The notes under the pieces are model-generated. The model saw only the letters and a list, made by a program, of their open reading frames with translations, searched no databases and was not told the origin of the DNA. Positions 28,495 to 38,073 of a stretch of 64,000 nt of DNA are shown here, piece by piece; position 1 is the first letter of the stretch; each line of letters begins with the position of its first letter. A program made the translations under genes and the position numbers. Origin of the DNA: Candidatus Enterococcus leclercqii (GTDB lineage: Bacteria > Bacillota > Bacilli > Lactobacillales > Enterococcaceae); contig NZ_MAEH01000017.1 of the NCBI RefSeq assembly GCF_009933135.1, positions 1-64,000 of the forward strand, written 5' to 3'.

Positions 28495-30078
28495 TTATTG
28501 TACGCCTGATGGATAAGGCTGGGGTGTCACAGTTGGGCCATAGACTTCTAATACTGTCTCCCCCTGATCGTTCTTGGTGAAGCGCATCCGATCAATAGCA
28601 AATTCTCGAGGATCTGTGTTGTACAAAGTTTGGTGGCGATGATAGATCATAAACAGCTCTTTGCCGTCCGGAGATTCTGCGACGGCGTGATGACCGGTGC
28701 CGTGAGCCAAAGAATTAGACTGCATGATAGGATTTTCCTCATACTTTTCAAAAGGTCCCAGAGGCGAGTCAGCTACAGCATAGCCAGCACCATACAATGG
28801 GCTTTCAAAATGGGAGCCGGAATACGTTAGATAATACTTTCCTTCGTGCTTCAACATATACGGCCCTTCGTTGATGTTACCCATGTCCATCTCCCACGGC
28901 TGAGAGGGTGACAAGACTTTCACTACTGAGCTTTCATCAATAGTCTCCATATCTTCATTTAACTTTGCGCCCCAAATATGGTTGCCGTTGTCAAATCTGA
29001 CAAAATAAAGGTAATACTGTCCATCGTCATCTTTGAAGGCATGGGCATCGATTTCTTGGGTATCCTCATGCATCGGGCCGAATTTTTCTTGTTTGAATGG
29101 CCCTAACGGATTTTCCGCTACACTGACACATAGATGCTCATTTGCCGTGTAATACATATAAAAACGTCCGTCTTTTTCGATGAGATCCGGTGCCCAGAAA
29201 CCATTGTCGCCCCAGTTGTCAGGACCAGCTGTCATCGCCATACCAGCATCTTCCCAGTTGACTAAATCCTTTGAAGTATAGACTTTAATACCCCCGATGT
29301 TACGACCAGGAGTTGTAGGGTACAGATAATAAGTCCCTTCCCAATAGAGAATATCTGGATCAGCAGCCTCTTCCAAAACAGCATTGAGATAAGTCTTCCC
29401 TTCAATCGTTGGGGCCTGGTAATCAGCTACGGAAAAATTAGAAAAGCTCGTCGTCAATCCTTGATTCTGAACGCCGACTTTACCACTCATAAAATCTTCA
29501 TCTACAATGTCAATCACCGGCCAGCTGTCAGCAGTTTCATTTACATAGCCCAAAATATGATTGCCACTTGCTTTGACTGTCAGGCGGTAATCAGTATCTG
29601 GCTCGATTTTCAGACGTTTTGTAGCAATTTCAACCCATTCACCATTGGTAGTGTCTCCTCGCTTCAAAAAGACTTGTTGTTTGAAAGGATCGATACCAAA
29701 ATAATAGCCGGACACGACATCGTCACTTTCTTTTAATTCAGCTTCAGCTACTCGAAAAAGCAATCCAGCATCTGGCGATTTTTCTTCTCTGCCCGTTGAC
29801 CAATCCTCAAAGGTCACCGTCACCGACCCTTCAAAATCGGTTGTTTCTTGTTTGTCATTGATCCACTTATTTCCCATACCTGATGCCATTTTCAGTCCTC
29901 CTTCTACTGTGTTCATCTTGGCAGCTTGACTGCCGGAATACGCCGTCCAATTTTTTTCATCTTGAAAATTACTGTGGTATTTTTGAGGCAAAAATTGGAT
30001 GCCAATCAGAACAGCTAATGCGCTGACTCCCACCACGCAAATTGCCCATACCCACCATTTTTTGTGAAACTGCTTCAT
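28495..30078 (-). CDS. GH43-like glycoside hydrolase with N-terminal beta-sandwich domain
   Basis: A 527-residue membrane-anchored glycosidase. One N-terminal helix (about 7-27) without a lipobox should anchor it outside the cell. A concanavalin-like beta-sandwich (about 35-195) precedes a five-bladed GH43 propeller. Catalytic residues are seen as ADPDILYW (base), EIDAHAF (middle Asp) and NEGPYMLKH (acid Glu). Substrates in this family are arabinans, xylans and galactans. ATG 30078 has AAAGGAG nine bases upstream; the TTG six codons earlier is rejected. Last gene of the glycan operon. Confidence 0.85.
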   Translation of the reverse strand: MKQFHKKWWVWAICVVGVSALAVLIGIQFLPQKYHSNFQDEKNWTAYSGSQAAKMNTVEGGLKMASGMGNKWINDKQETTDFEGSVTVTFEDWSTGREEKSPDAGLLFRVAEAELKESDDVVSGYYFGIDPFKQQVFLKRGDTTNGEWVEIATKRLKIEPDTDYRLTVKASGNHILGYVNETADSWPVIDIVDEDFMSGKVGVQNQGLTTSFSNFSVADYQAPTIEGKTYLNAVLEEAADPDILYWEGTYYLYPTTPGRNIGGIKVYTSKDLVNWEDAGMAMTAGPDNWGDNGFWAPDLIEKDGRFYMYYTANEHLCVSVAENPLGPFKQEKFGPMHEDTQEIDAHAFKDDDGQYYLYFVRFDNGNHIWGAKLNEDMETIDESSVVKVLSPSQPWEMDMGNINEGPYMLKHEGKYYLTYSGSHFESPLYGAGYAVADSPLGPFEKYEENPIMQSNSLAHGTGHHAVAESPDGKELFMIYHRHQTLYNTDPREFAIDRMRFTKNDQGETVLEVYGPTVTPQPYPSGVQ

Positions 30079-30160
30079 CCACTCTCTCCTTTTCAAAGAG
30101 AACCAGCGGCACAGGCCACTGGTTCTCTTGATATATCAGTCTCCCTGCTGAACTGTCGGA

Positions 30161-31930
30161 TTATTTTAGGCGACGTTCATTGACAGCAGCAATAGGAGGG
30201 ACTGCTAATTTAGGTTGGCGGTCCACATCTAACAAACCATTGACCTCTTGTTCTACATCAGTCAATTGAGTGTAGCAATAGCCAACAACATACGGCAAAT
30301 CTTGAATTGCTTGATGGATTTTATCGAAGCGATCCATGAATTCCTCATCTGTGCGCACTTGGTGACCGTAGCCCCATTCGTCTTTCTTTGAAGTAGAAAA
30401 GGCGATTCCGCCAAATTCGGAAATAATCACTGGTTGACCACGATAGCCGTAGCCATCAGCAAAAGCATAAAAGTCTTTATTGAACTGGATACCATTATTA
30501 ACGATTGCCTCTTTATCAGCATAACGGGCTGCAAAGGCTTCTCCGTATTCTTCATAATCATGTAAGGTCAAAATATCGGAAATCGTGTGAACCCAGCCAT
30601 CATTTGTGATTACTGGCCGATTTGAATCGTAGGCTTTCGTCAAATAGTAGACAGTCTCAGTGAAAGCCTGTTGTTCTTTGTCGTGAGCAATATCCTTAAT
30701 CCCCCAAGACTCGTTGAATGGCACCCAAGTGATGATGCTCGGGTGGTTGTAATACTGTTTGACGATTGCTTGCCACTCAGGGATAAAGTTTGCCACGGCA
30801 ATATCATTGAAAGCATACGTGGAGGGCATTTCGCTCCATACCAACATCCCCATTGCATCACACAAATACAAAAAGCGTTCATCTTCTAATTTTTGATGTT
30901 TCCGCAGCCCGTTGTAGCCCAGCTCTTTGATTCTCTGGATATCCAATTCCAGCGCAGCTACTGATGGCGGCGTGATAGAAGACTCTGGCCAGTACCCTTG
31001 ATCCAAAATTAATCGCTGGTACAACGTCGTGTTGTTCAACAAAATCTGCCCATCTTGAATGTGAATCTTCCGCATACCGAAATAGCTGTTCACTTCATCC
31101 AGCAAATCACCAGCCCCGTTATACAGCCGGAAAACGACATCATACAAATTAGGTTCTTGGGGATTCCAGACCTTGGTTCCCCAACATGGGTCTTCTTGCA
31201 GGCGAGTTTCCAACACAAATTTTTGCATTTTTTGGCGCAATCCACTACGTACTTCGCTGACAGCTTCACCTGCAAATGTCACTACCGCTTCAAATACCAA
31301 ATCCTCAGAAAACCCTGCTGGCGCATTGATTTCAGGTTGAAAAACAACTTGATCGGCATCCAAATCCGGCGTAATTTTCACCAGTTCCAAAGCTACCGCC
31401 GTTTTTCGCTCCTCGAGCCAAACCGTTTTCCAGATACCGGTATTCTGCACATACCAGCAGCCGAAATTATCCTGCTTCCATCGCTGTTTACCCCGAGGCT
31501 GTTCACAGTCCATAGAATCTTCTGCTCGTAGTACAATCTGATTTGCTCCAGCTTTGACTAGCGAAGAAATATCAAAGGAGAAACGTTCGGAAGCGCCACG
31601 GTGGGTCCCGGCTACGCTGCCATTCACCCAAACGGTCGTTTCATAATCCACTCCTTCAAAATACAAGGTCAGCATCTGACCGTCATGAGCAGCTTCAAAC
31701 CCCCGTTGGTACCACACTACTGGATGATGTTCTTCTTGATGGATACCACTCATTTTTGTTTCATAAGTGAAGGGAACGGTGATGTCATAGTCTTTTTCAA
31801 ACCCTTGGCACCACTGCTTAGCCACTCCCTCATTTTCATCATCAAATTTAAAATCCCACTGTCCTTCCAAAGAATGCCAATTTTCCCGGATAAACTGTGG
31901 TCGGGGATGAAGTTTTCTTTCAGTTGTCAT
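30161..31930 (-). CDS. Glycoside hydrolase family 2 enzyme, copy 1
   Basis: Cytosolic glycosidase of 589 residues, the size of beta-glucuronidase. The sugar-binding, immunoglobulin-like and TIM-barrel domains are in order. The acid/base Glu is in WVPFNESWG and the nucleophile in ISEFGG. The NxK motif that marks true beta-glucuronidases is replaced by NGLL near the end, so another beta-glycoside or alpha-arabinoside is more likely. No signal peptide: it hydrolyses imported oligosaccharides. AAGGAG lies about seven bases upstream. It resembles the adjacent copy 2. Confidence 0.88.
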   Translation of the reverse strand: MTTERKLHPRPQFIRENWHSLEGQWDFKFDDENEGVAKQWCQGFEKDYDITVPFTYETKMSGIHQEEHHPVVWYQRGFEAAHDGQMLTLYFEGVDYETTVWVNGSVAGTHRGASERFSFDISSLVKAGANQIVLRAEDSMDCEQPRGKQRWKQDNFGCWYVQNTGIWKTVWLEERKTAVALELVKITPDLDADQVVFQPEINAPAGFSEDLVFEAVVTFAGEAVSEVRSGLRQKMQKFVLETRLQEDPCWGTKVWNPQEPNLYDVVFRLYNGAGDLLDEVNSYFGMRKIHIQDGQILLNNTTLYQRLILDQGYWPESSITPPSVAALELDIQRIKELGYNGLRKHQKLEDERFLYLCDAMGMLVWSEMPSTYAFNDIAVANFIPEWQAIVKQYYNHPSIITWVPFNESWGIKDIAHDKEQQAFTETVYYLTKAYDSNRPVITNDGWVHTISDILTLHDYEEYGEAFAARYADKEAIVNNGIQFNKDFYAFADGYGYRGQPVIISEFGGIAFSTSKKDEWGYGHQVRTDEEFMDRFDKIHQAIQDLPYVVGYCYTQLTDVEQEVNGLLDVDRQPKLAVPPIAAVNERRLK

Positions 31931-32002
31931 GCGTTTTCTCCTTCTTCTGGGAGCAACTATAAATCAAGTGCTCATTGCCAGCTGCATCTGTTTACTCTTT
32001 TA

Positions 32003-33808
32003 TTACCATTGTCCCCGCAGATTGATCCGCTCTGGGAAATAGCTGTCATTGATTTCTTTAATTTTTGCCAGGTCTACTTTTGGCTGACGATCATACGTCA
32101 AAATACCGTTGATTTCTTGTTCTACATCCGTCAGCTGCGTATAGCAATATCCCCATAAAGCTTTTGAATCAAAGATTGCCGTCATGATCCGAGCATAATC
32201 TTCCAAATATTGCTCATCATTTTCAGCTGTGGTATAGCCCCAGCCCGCTTGACCGCCAACTTTATAACCAATGCCACCAAATTCTGTTAACAAAAGCGGT
32301 TGCCCTTTATACTCATATCCCTCGGCAAAAGTCGCCCACTTACCTGGTGGCATATGCACTAGCCCTTCCACGTCGGCCAAGCTGTCTTTGAAGTGCTGAT
32401 ACTTTCTGACTTCATTCTTTTGCCCATGAGAATAATTGTGGATAGCACAGATATCTGTCTCAGTCATTTCCCAGCCATCATTTGAAATCACGAGTCGAGT
32501 ACGATCCAGTGCGTGAAGTATATGATAGATACCTTGCGAAAAGCTTTGTTGTTGTCTGTCATGATGCACTTCCGGGATTCCCCAGCTTTCATTTAGCGGC
32601 ACCCAAGTCACGATACAAGGATGGTTGTAATCTCGTTCCAAAATTTCAAACCACTCTTTAGTCAGATTAGTCACCGCTTCGTTAGTATAAGAAATGGCAG
32701 AAGCACATTCTCCCCATACGATGAAGCCCATCTGATCCGCCCAATACAAAAAGCGTGGATCTTCTACTTTTTGATGCTTACGGCAACCATTGAAACCCAT
32801 GTCTTTGGCTAGTTGGATGTCTTTCTTGAAGTCTTCATCCGTCGGCGCCGTCAACAATCCTTCTGGCCAATACCCTTGATCCAGCACCAATTTTTGATAA
32901 AACGGATGGTTGTTCAAAAAGACCATGCCTTTTTCAGTGTGAATCTTGCGCATCCCAAAGTAGCTAGATACTTCATCTAATACAACATCTTCGTCTTCTA
33001 ACAAGGTCAATTCCACATCGAATAAGTTAGGATTTTGCGGCGACCACGTCCAACCATCATCATGAAAATTACTGCGGAAGATCGTATTATTGTACAAATC
33101 GATTTTTCGTAACAAATCTCGTGAAGTCACCTTCAAAATATCCTCAGCCAACTGTTGGCCTTTGAAGGAAATTGTATATTTTAGCCGTTGTCCTAGGGTA
33201 AATCGATTCAATTTCACAGCTGCTTCTACTAATCCATGATCTACATCCGGCGTGAACTTCACCGAATCAATATAGGTCTCAGCCACAGCTTCCAACCAAA
33301 CAGTCTGCCAAATCCCCGTTGTATTGGTGTACCAAATCCCCGCAGATTCCGGTCGCCAAAATTGTTTGCCTCGAGGAATCTCTTCACTATCGTGGAAATC
33401 TTCTACTCGAACTGTCAATCGGTTGCCAGCAGGCTGGACTAATTCAGTGATATCCAATGTGAATGACGTATGTCCTCCCACATGATTACCCGCCAAGCTG
33501 CCGTTTACATAGATTTCCGCCTGATAATCGACAGCGCCGAAATGCAGCAAACAGCGCTGTTCACTTTTTGCCGACCAGTCAAAATTCTTTTCATACCAGA
33601 CAATGTCGTGAACCTCTTGCTTATCGATTCCACTCAATTTTGTCTGGTAAACAAACGGCACCTGGATTTTTTGATCCAAACTTGCCGAACCGTTAAACCA
33701 GCCTGCTGTTCTCCCAACATTTTCATCATCAAAGGCAAATGCCCATTCACCGTTTAAGTTCTGCCATTCTTTTCTGACAAACTGCGGGCGGGGATATTCA
33801 TTTCTCAT
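32003..33808 (-). CDS. Glycoside hydrolase family 2 enzyme, copy 2
   Basis: A 601-residue cytosolic GH2 protein with acid/base Glu in WVPLNESWG and nucleophile Glu in LTEFGG. It resembles copy 1 across its length (both have DQGYWPE and YCYTQLTDVEQE), so the pair is an old tandem duplication. It also lacks the glucuronidase NxK motif (NGIL instead). The first GTG codon and the following ATG are both possible; I use the ATG at 33808. About 275 bases separate it from the small membrane gene upstream. Confidence 0.88.
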   Translation of the reverse strand: MRNEYPRPQFVRKEWQNLNGEWAFAFDDENVGRTAGWFNGSASLDQKIQVPFVYQTKLSGIDKQEVHDIVWYEKNFDWSAKSEQRCLLHFGAVDYQAEIYVNGSLAGNHVGGHTSFTLDITELVQPAGNRLTVRVEDFHDSEEIPRGKQFWRPESAGIWYTNTTGIWQTVWLEAVAETYIDSVKFTPDVDHGLVEAAVKLNRFTLGQRLKYTISFKGQQLAEDILKVTSRDLLRKIDLYNNTIFRSNFHDDGWTWSPQNPNLFDVELTLLEDEDVVLDEVSSYFGMRKIHTEKGMVFLNNHPFYQKLVLDQGYWPEGLLTAPTDEDFKKDIQLAKDMGFNGCRKHQKVEDPRFLYWADQMGFIVWGECASAISYTNEAVTNLTKEWFEILERDYNHPCIVTWVPLNESWGIPEVHHDRQQQSFSQGIYHILHALDRTRLVISNDGWEMTETDICAIHNYSHGQKNEVRKYQHFKDSLADVEGLVHMPPGKWATFAEGYEYKGQPLLLTEFGGIGYKVGGQAGWGYTTAENDEQYLEDYARIMTAIFDSKALWGYCYTQLTDVEQEINGILTYDRQPKVDLAKIKEINDSYFPERINLRGQW

Positions 33809-34086
33809 CACAACTTACGCTTCCTTCCTATTGACCGACAAACAAACTCTATTTGAAGACCTAAACCTTCAGTAACCCAATCACCCGCAATCCTTCGTTT
33901 CAATGCCGGTGTCGTCTTGGTCTTATAGCTGTTTGTAGTCGAACGTCATCACTATTCGGTACAGCGAGATACTTTGCAATTTTGAATGCATTTCATAACT
34001 CACGATGTACCGCTGATTCTCCCATTTTGCTCGCAACCTTCTCCCATGACGGCTACGAACGCTTTAATTATTTGTAACTGACACAC

Positions 34087-34512
34087 TTAAGAACGACTGA
34101 TTTTAACTGGTGCCAAGCCCGCTTTTCGTGAAGCTTTGCTTTTAGCAAAGTAAACTACTCCGCAAGCGATGCCTAAAACCATGGATGGAATATCCAGAAT
34201 AAAGTAAGAAAACAGACCCTGCCCTAAGAAAAATAAACCAAATTTTTTGTCTCTTTGACTGTCTTTCATGTATCGCTTAGCTGTCACCAAATTCAAAATC
34301 CCCAGGCCAATTAACAACGAGCCAAAGGTACAAGTCAGCGTGAACATGCTGCTGTTGACTGTCTGGTTGGCCTGATCAATTGCTTGTGCGCCCATCTTTC
34401 CACTCAAAGGGGCAAGCTTGTATAATCCGAAATACAAGATAGTAATCAGACCGTCAATAACCTGCCAAATTCCCATCAAAGTCGCCATCCGCCGTTCTGC
34501 TTTTCGATTCAT
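34087..34512 (-). CDS. Small membrane protein in glycan operon
   Basis: This is 141 residues with three or four hydrophobic segments (about 13-35, 60-80 and 95-125) and a basic C-terminus. I do not recognise the family. AAAGGG precedes the ATG at 34512; the frame may begin three codons earlier at GTG. The gene starts just behind the permease stop codon, so it is translated with the importer. It could be an accessory subunit of the transporter, which is a guess from position. Confidence 0.65.
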   Translation of the reverse strand: MNRKAERRMATLMGIWQVIDGLITILYFGLYKLAPLSGKMGAQAIDQANQTVNSSMFTLTCTFGSLLIGLGILNLVTAKRYMKDSQRDKKFGLFFLGQGLFSYFILDIPSMVLGIACGVVYFAKSKASRKAGLAPVKISRS

Positions 34513-34517
34513 TTCTC

Positions 34518-35363
34518 TCACCCTTTCACGCCAGCTGACAGTGACATGGATTCCAAAAAGTATTTTTGTGCAAACAAGTACAAGATAAAGGTTGGTACGA
34601 TAGCAATCAGAGCACCCGCCATCAACAATGTCGGTTTAGCTGCATACATCCCCTGTAAAAGCTGCAATCCAGATGTGATCGGCATTTTTTCGATATCGTT
34701 GAAGACAATAGACGGCCACAAAAAGTCATTCCAAGAACCGGTGAATGCAAACAACGCTACTACCAGCAAAACCGGCTTAATCAATGGCAGAATAATCTTG
34801 AAGAAAATTGTGCCTTCGTTCGCGCCGTCAATCTGAGCCGCTTCATCGAAGTCTTTTGGAATATTGTCCATGAACTGTTTAACTAGAAAAATATTGAATA
34901 CTCCGGCAGCTCCAGGTACGATCATAGCCAACGGGGTATTTACCCAACCAAGAATGTCCACAATCTTATATAGCGGAATCAAGTTCACAACACTTGGGAA
35001 CATCATCGTCGCTAACAAGAAAGAAAATAGAAAGTTCTTGCCTTTAAACTGCAATCGGCTATAAGCAAAGGCAGATAAAGAAACCACTACCAGCACCAGT
35101 AATGTATGCGAAACGGAAATCAACAATGAGTTCAAAAACCAGCGAACCAATGGCGTTGAAGTATTATTTACCAACAGCTCTTGATAGTTGGTCAAGACCC
35201 ATTCGATAGGCATAATCTTAAATCCTGAAGTCATCAGCTCCATCTCGGATTTAAATGACGTCAAGACGCCGTATGCCAACGGTACAATCCAGACACAAGC
35301 CATCGCCAATAAAAACAAGAAGGCGACGATTCGTGAAACAGAGAATTTTTTATGTTTATTCAT
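34518..35363 (-). CDS. Sugar ABC importer permease, MalG type
   Basis: Carbohydrate importer permease (281 residues, six helices). The EAA coupling loop reads AAQIDGANEGTIFFKIILPLIKP. ATG 35363 has AGGAGG about nine bases upstream. It pairs with the MalF-type permease directly upstream. The importer has no ATPase gene in the window, as is usual when a shared MsmK/MsmX ATPase is used. Confidence 0.93.
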   Translation of the reverse strand: MNKHKKFSVSRIVAFLFLLAMACVWIVPLAYGVLTSFKSEMELMTSGFKIMPIEWVLTNYQELLVNNTSTPLVRWFLNSLLISVSHTLLVLVVVSLSAFAYSRLQFKGKNFLFSFLLATMMFPSVVNLIPLYKIVDILGWVNTPLAMIVPGAAGVFNIFLVKQFMDNIPKDFDEAAQIDGANEGTIFFKIILPLIKPVLLVVALFAFTGSWNDFLWPSIVFNDIEKMPITSGLQLLQGMYAAKPTLLMAGALIAIVPTFILYLFAQKYFLESMSLSAGVKG

Positions 35364-35375
35364 CACAATTTCCTC

Positions 35376-36293
35376 CTAGTCTTCTTTACGCAGCAACTTG
35401 AATTGAATTGCCGATACGATCATGATACAAACCCCTAAAATCACAGCCATAGCCGAAGCAATACCGGCAATAGACTGCCCAGAGCCAAACGCATTTTGTT
35501 GGATATACATCAAAAGCACCCGTGTTGAATTGTTGGGGCCACCACCAGTTAGCATCAAAGGTTGCCCGTAAATATTGAACTGTGCAATGGTGGTCATTAC
35601 CAAGGTGTACAAGATTTGCCCTTTAATCGCCGGCAATGTAATTTTCGTGAATTTTTGAAAAGCGCTGGCACCATCGATATCCGCAGCTTCATAGAAATCC
35701 TTCGAAATTCCGTTTAGTGCGGCTTGATAAATGACCATATTCCCACCGATTGTCCACCAGACAGTCACCACGACTAAAGTCACCCATGCATAAGGCTGTG
35801 TCCCTGTCCAAGGAATGTCTGAATTCAGCATTGTATTTACCGGTCCATAGTTCACGTTAAAAATCAGCGTCCAGATGATTACAACTGCCGAAATAGCGAA
35901 CAAAGACGGCATGTAGAAAATCGATTGGAAAAGCTTACCCAATTTCGGTTTGGTATTCAGAGCCGCAGCTAACAACAACGGCACCGCGATACAAAAAGGA
36001 ACGGAGAAAATCACGAATTTGAAAGTATTGGCTAAACCAATTCGCAACTGTTCATAGAATGTTGAATCTTTTTGGAAAAAGAGTTCTTTATAGTTGTCCA
36101 AGCCGATAAAAGTCGGCGAGCCGAACAGGTCCCAGTCAGTAAATGAGATATAAATCCCAAAGATTACTGGAATTAAAAAGAAGATTGTAAAAATGACTAA
36201 ATGCGGAGCTACAAACAACCAAGGTACCAGCTTTTTATGTCCCTGCTTTCCTGTGCTTGAAGCAGCAGACAGTTTACTATTCGTCGCCATCAT
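35376..36293 (-). CDS. Sugar ABC importer permease, MalF type
   Basis: Membrane permease of 305 residues; the coupling loop reads AADIDGASAFQKFTKITLPAIKGQ. The N-terminus is a 25-residue polar segment followed by six helices. It begins with ATGATG after AAAGGAAA. It is separated from the binding-protein gene by 250 bases that contain a 16-bp inverted repeat. Confidence 0.92.
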   Translation of the reverse strand: MMATNSKLSAASSTGKQGHKKLVPWLFVAPHLVIFTIFFLIPVIFGIYISFTDWDLFGSPTFIGLDNYKELFFQKDSTFYEQLRIGLANTFKFVIFSVPFCIAVPLLLAAALNTKPKLGKLFQSIFYMPSLFAISAVVIIWTLIFNVNYGPVNTMLNSDIPWTGTQPYAWVTLVVVTVWWTIGGNMVIYQAALNGISKDFYEAADIDGASAFQKFTKITLPAIKGQILYTLVMTTIAQFNIYGQPLMLTGGGPNNSTRVLLMYIQQNAFGSGQSIAGIASAMAVILGVCIMIVSAIQFKLLRKED

Positions 36294-36407
36294 AGTCTGT
36301 TTCCTTTCTTGATCGAAATGCTGTAGAAGTAATTACTGCAGCGTGACACACCCTCGCAGGAGTATGTAAAGAGGGGTACCCGTTTACTTTGACCCCGAAA
36401 GACAGAA

Positions 36408-36503
36408 AACTTTCGAACCATATAAATATTGCGCCTGTTTCCGCCGGTGACTCATCAGCCGTGAAGATGACCAGATTCACTATTTCAATATGGTTCGAAA
36501 GTT
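36408..36503 (-). repeat. 16-bp inverted repeat between binding-protein and permease genes
   Basis: AACTTTCGAACCATAT at 36408-36423 is the exact complement of ATATGGTTCGAAAGTT at 36488-36503, with a 64-base loop. It lies in the leader between two cotranscribed genes and has no T run, so it is probably an mRNA processing or stabiliser hairpin that raises binding-protein expression over permease expression. Confidence 0.7.
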
Positions 36504-36544
36504 ATTCAGCCTAGTCTTGCCTTATGTCATACTCCTAAGATTGC

Positions 36545-37825
36545 TTACTTATTGGAACTATCTTTTGCAACTTTGTCAGCTACTTCTTTTTGCATACCTG
36601 TCGCAAAATCATCAACAGTCATTTTACCGAAGACAACATCCAAAGCATGAGCATCAAGATATTCTGCTACATAACCATTGTATTTGTAATCGAAAATTTT
36701 CAATGTTGCTTGTTCTTCTGGCGTGCTGGTGAACAAAGATTGTTCCATATCGGTGTATTCTTTGTTGTTCAATAGATCCAGCGTTGCCGGGTTTTGTCCT
36801 GCTTTAGCCCATTCCAAGGAATTGGTTCGTACCCAGTTCAAAAATTCCATGATTCCTTTGGTTTTTTCTTCCGAGCGATCTTTGTTTTTGAACATTACGA
36901 ATTGGTGAGACGATGCCCAGTTAACAGCTTGAGATAAGTCATTCGACAATTGTGGTGAATTCGTCAGCCCCCAGTCAAATTTTGCTTCTTTGACTTGATT
37001 GCGCATCCAAATTCCTTCTGGATAAAGCACCATCTTACCTGACAAGAACAATTGCGCCGGATCTTCACCGTCACGAGTAGTAATTTTTTCCTTGTACATG
37101 TCTGCATAGCGTTGAATTGCTTTTCTGGTAGCTTCTGTATCCAATGTCGGAGCTGTGCCATCTTCAGTTAACTGACCACCTTCTTGAGCGAACAGTGACA
37201 AGAAGTTCGGTTTAGCCCAGGTGATTCCCAAACCACGAATGCCATCAGCTTCTGCTTTTTTACCAATTTCTTCCACTTCATCAAAGGTAATGATATTGTC
37301 ATCTAATGCAGTCGGCAGATATTTGTCTAGCAACTCTTTATTGTAATAAACACCCCAACTGTGGATATCTAACGGCACACTGTAACGAGCACCATCAATC
37401 TCACCAAGATTCCAAGCTTCTGCTACATAGTTTTCGCCTTTGATATCAGGATAGTCCTTCAGCGCGTCATCATAAGTCACCAACATGTCGTTGTCTTTGT
37501 ATTGCTTGATTCGTTCAGCATGGACAATATTCAAGTCAGGGATATTTTTGCCCGAATTGACAACAGTAGGAATTTTGGTATACATATCGCTTTCTTTCAA
37601 AGAGACGTTTTTTACTTTGTACTCGGGATTGGTTTTGTTGTAGTCATCGATCAACTTCTTCATGTTGTCCCCATCAGCACCTACAAATGGATTCCAGAAA
37701 GTAATCTCATTTTTGCTTGCGGATGACGAACCGCCGGATGAAGAATCTCCACCGCCACAACCTGCCAACATCATCAAACTTGCACCGGCCAACAACACAA
37801 CTCCTGCTAATTTCTTGGTGTTCAT
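36545..37825 (-). CDS. Sugar ABC importer substrate-binding lipoprotein
   Basis: Extracellular binding protein of 426 residues. The signal peptide ends in the lipobox LAGC, after which Gly/Ser-rich residues lead to the family 1 solute-binding fold (EITFWNPFVGADG, IPDLNIVHAER, VPLDIHSWGVYYNK). The ligand is likely an oligosaccharide processed by the downstream GH2 and GH43 enzymes. GGAGGGA lies about eight bases before the ATG. It is the first gene of the operon and faces the regulator gene. Confidence 0.93.
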   Translation of the reverse strand: MNTKKLAGVVLLAGASLMMLAGCGGGDSSSGGSSSASKNEITFWNPFVGADGDNMKKLIDDYNKTNPEYKVKNVSLKESDMYTKIPTVVNSGKNIPDLNIVHAERIKQYKDNDMLVTYDDALKDYPDIKGENYVAEAWNLGEIDGARYSVPLDIHSWGVYYNKELLDKYLPTALDDNIITFDEVEEIGKKAEADGIRGLGITWAKPNFLSLFAQEGGQLTEDGTAPTLDTEATRKAIQRYADMYKEKITTRDGEDPAQLFLSGKMVLYPEGIWMRNQVKEAKFDWGLTNSPQLSNDLSQAVNWASSHQFVMFKNKDRSEEKTKGIMEFLNWVRTNSLEWAKAGQNPATLDLLNNKEYTDMEQSLFTSTPEEQATLKIFDYKYNGYVAEYLDAHALDVVFGKMTVDDFATGMQKEVADKVAKDSSNK

Positions 37826-37844
37826 TCCGTTCCCTCCATATTTT

Positions 37845-37899
37845 ACTTTTAAGTTATTTATACTTTAAAATTCTCTGCTATAAAATTAACTTAAAAGTA
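37845..37899. promoter_or_regulatory. Inverted repeat pair upstream of the sugar operon
   Basis: TACTTTTAAGTTA at 37845-37857 is exactly repeated as its complement TAACTTAAAAGTA at 37887-37899. Both lie in the leader of the binding-protein gene. Their arms ACTTTTAAGT look like operator sites for the divergent regulator. Confidence 0.5.
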
Positions 37900-37931
37900 T
37901 TTTTTGTTTTGTTCCTGCTTGCTACACGTAT

Positions 37932-37960
37932 AAATTAACAGCCCTTGTAATCGCTGTCAA
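37932..37960 (-). promoter_or_regulatory. Candidate promoter of the sugar operon
   Basis: On the minus strand a perfect TTGACA (37960-37955) is followed 17 bases later by TAATTT (37937-37932). The leader is about 100 bases and includes the ACTTTTAAGT repeats. Confidence 0.5.
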
Positions 37961-37991
37961 CGCTTTTAAAACAATATATATCAAAAACAAC

Positions 37992-38021
37992 TTTACAGTT
38001 AAATCGATTACATAGTATACT
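37992..38021 (+). promoter_or_regulatory. Candidate promoter and autoregulatory operator of the ArsR-like regulator
   Basis: TTTACA at 37992-37997 and TATACT at 38016-38021 are separated by 18 bases. The -35 lies inside AACTTTACAGTTAAA (37989-38003), which is repeated as AACCTTTCAGTTAAA at 38043-38057, just after the expected transcription start. Two similar boxes, one over the -35 and one in the leader, are typical of self-repression. Confidence 0.5.
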
Positions 38022-38073
38022 GGGTCCAGCGAATATCAAATTAACCTTTCAGTTAAAACGGAGATGATTTTTT

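Noticed and set aside
36277-36480. 67-codon frame between permease and binding protein
   Set aside because: It runs through the 16-bp repeat loop and the permease ribosome site; no motif.
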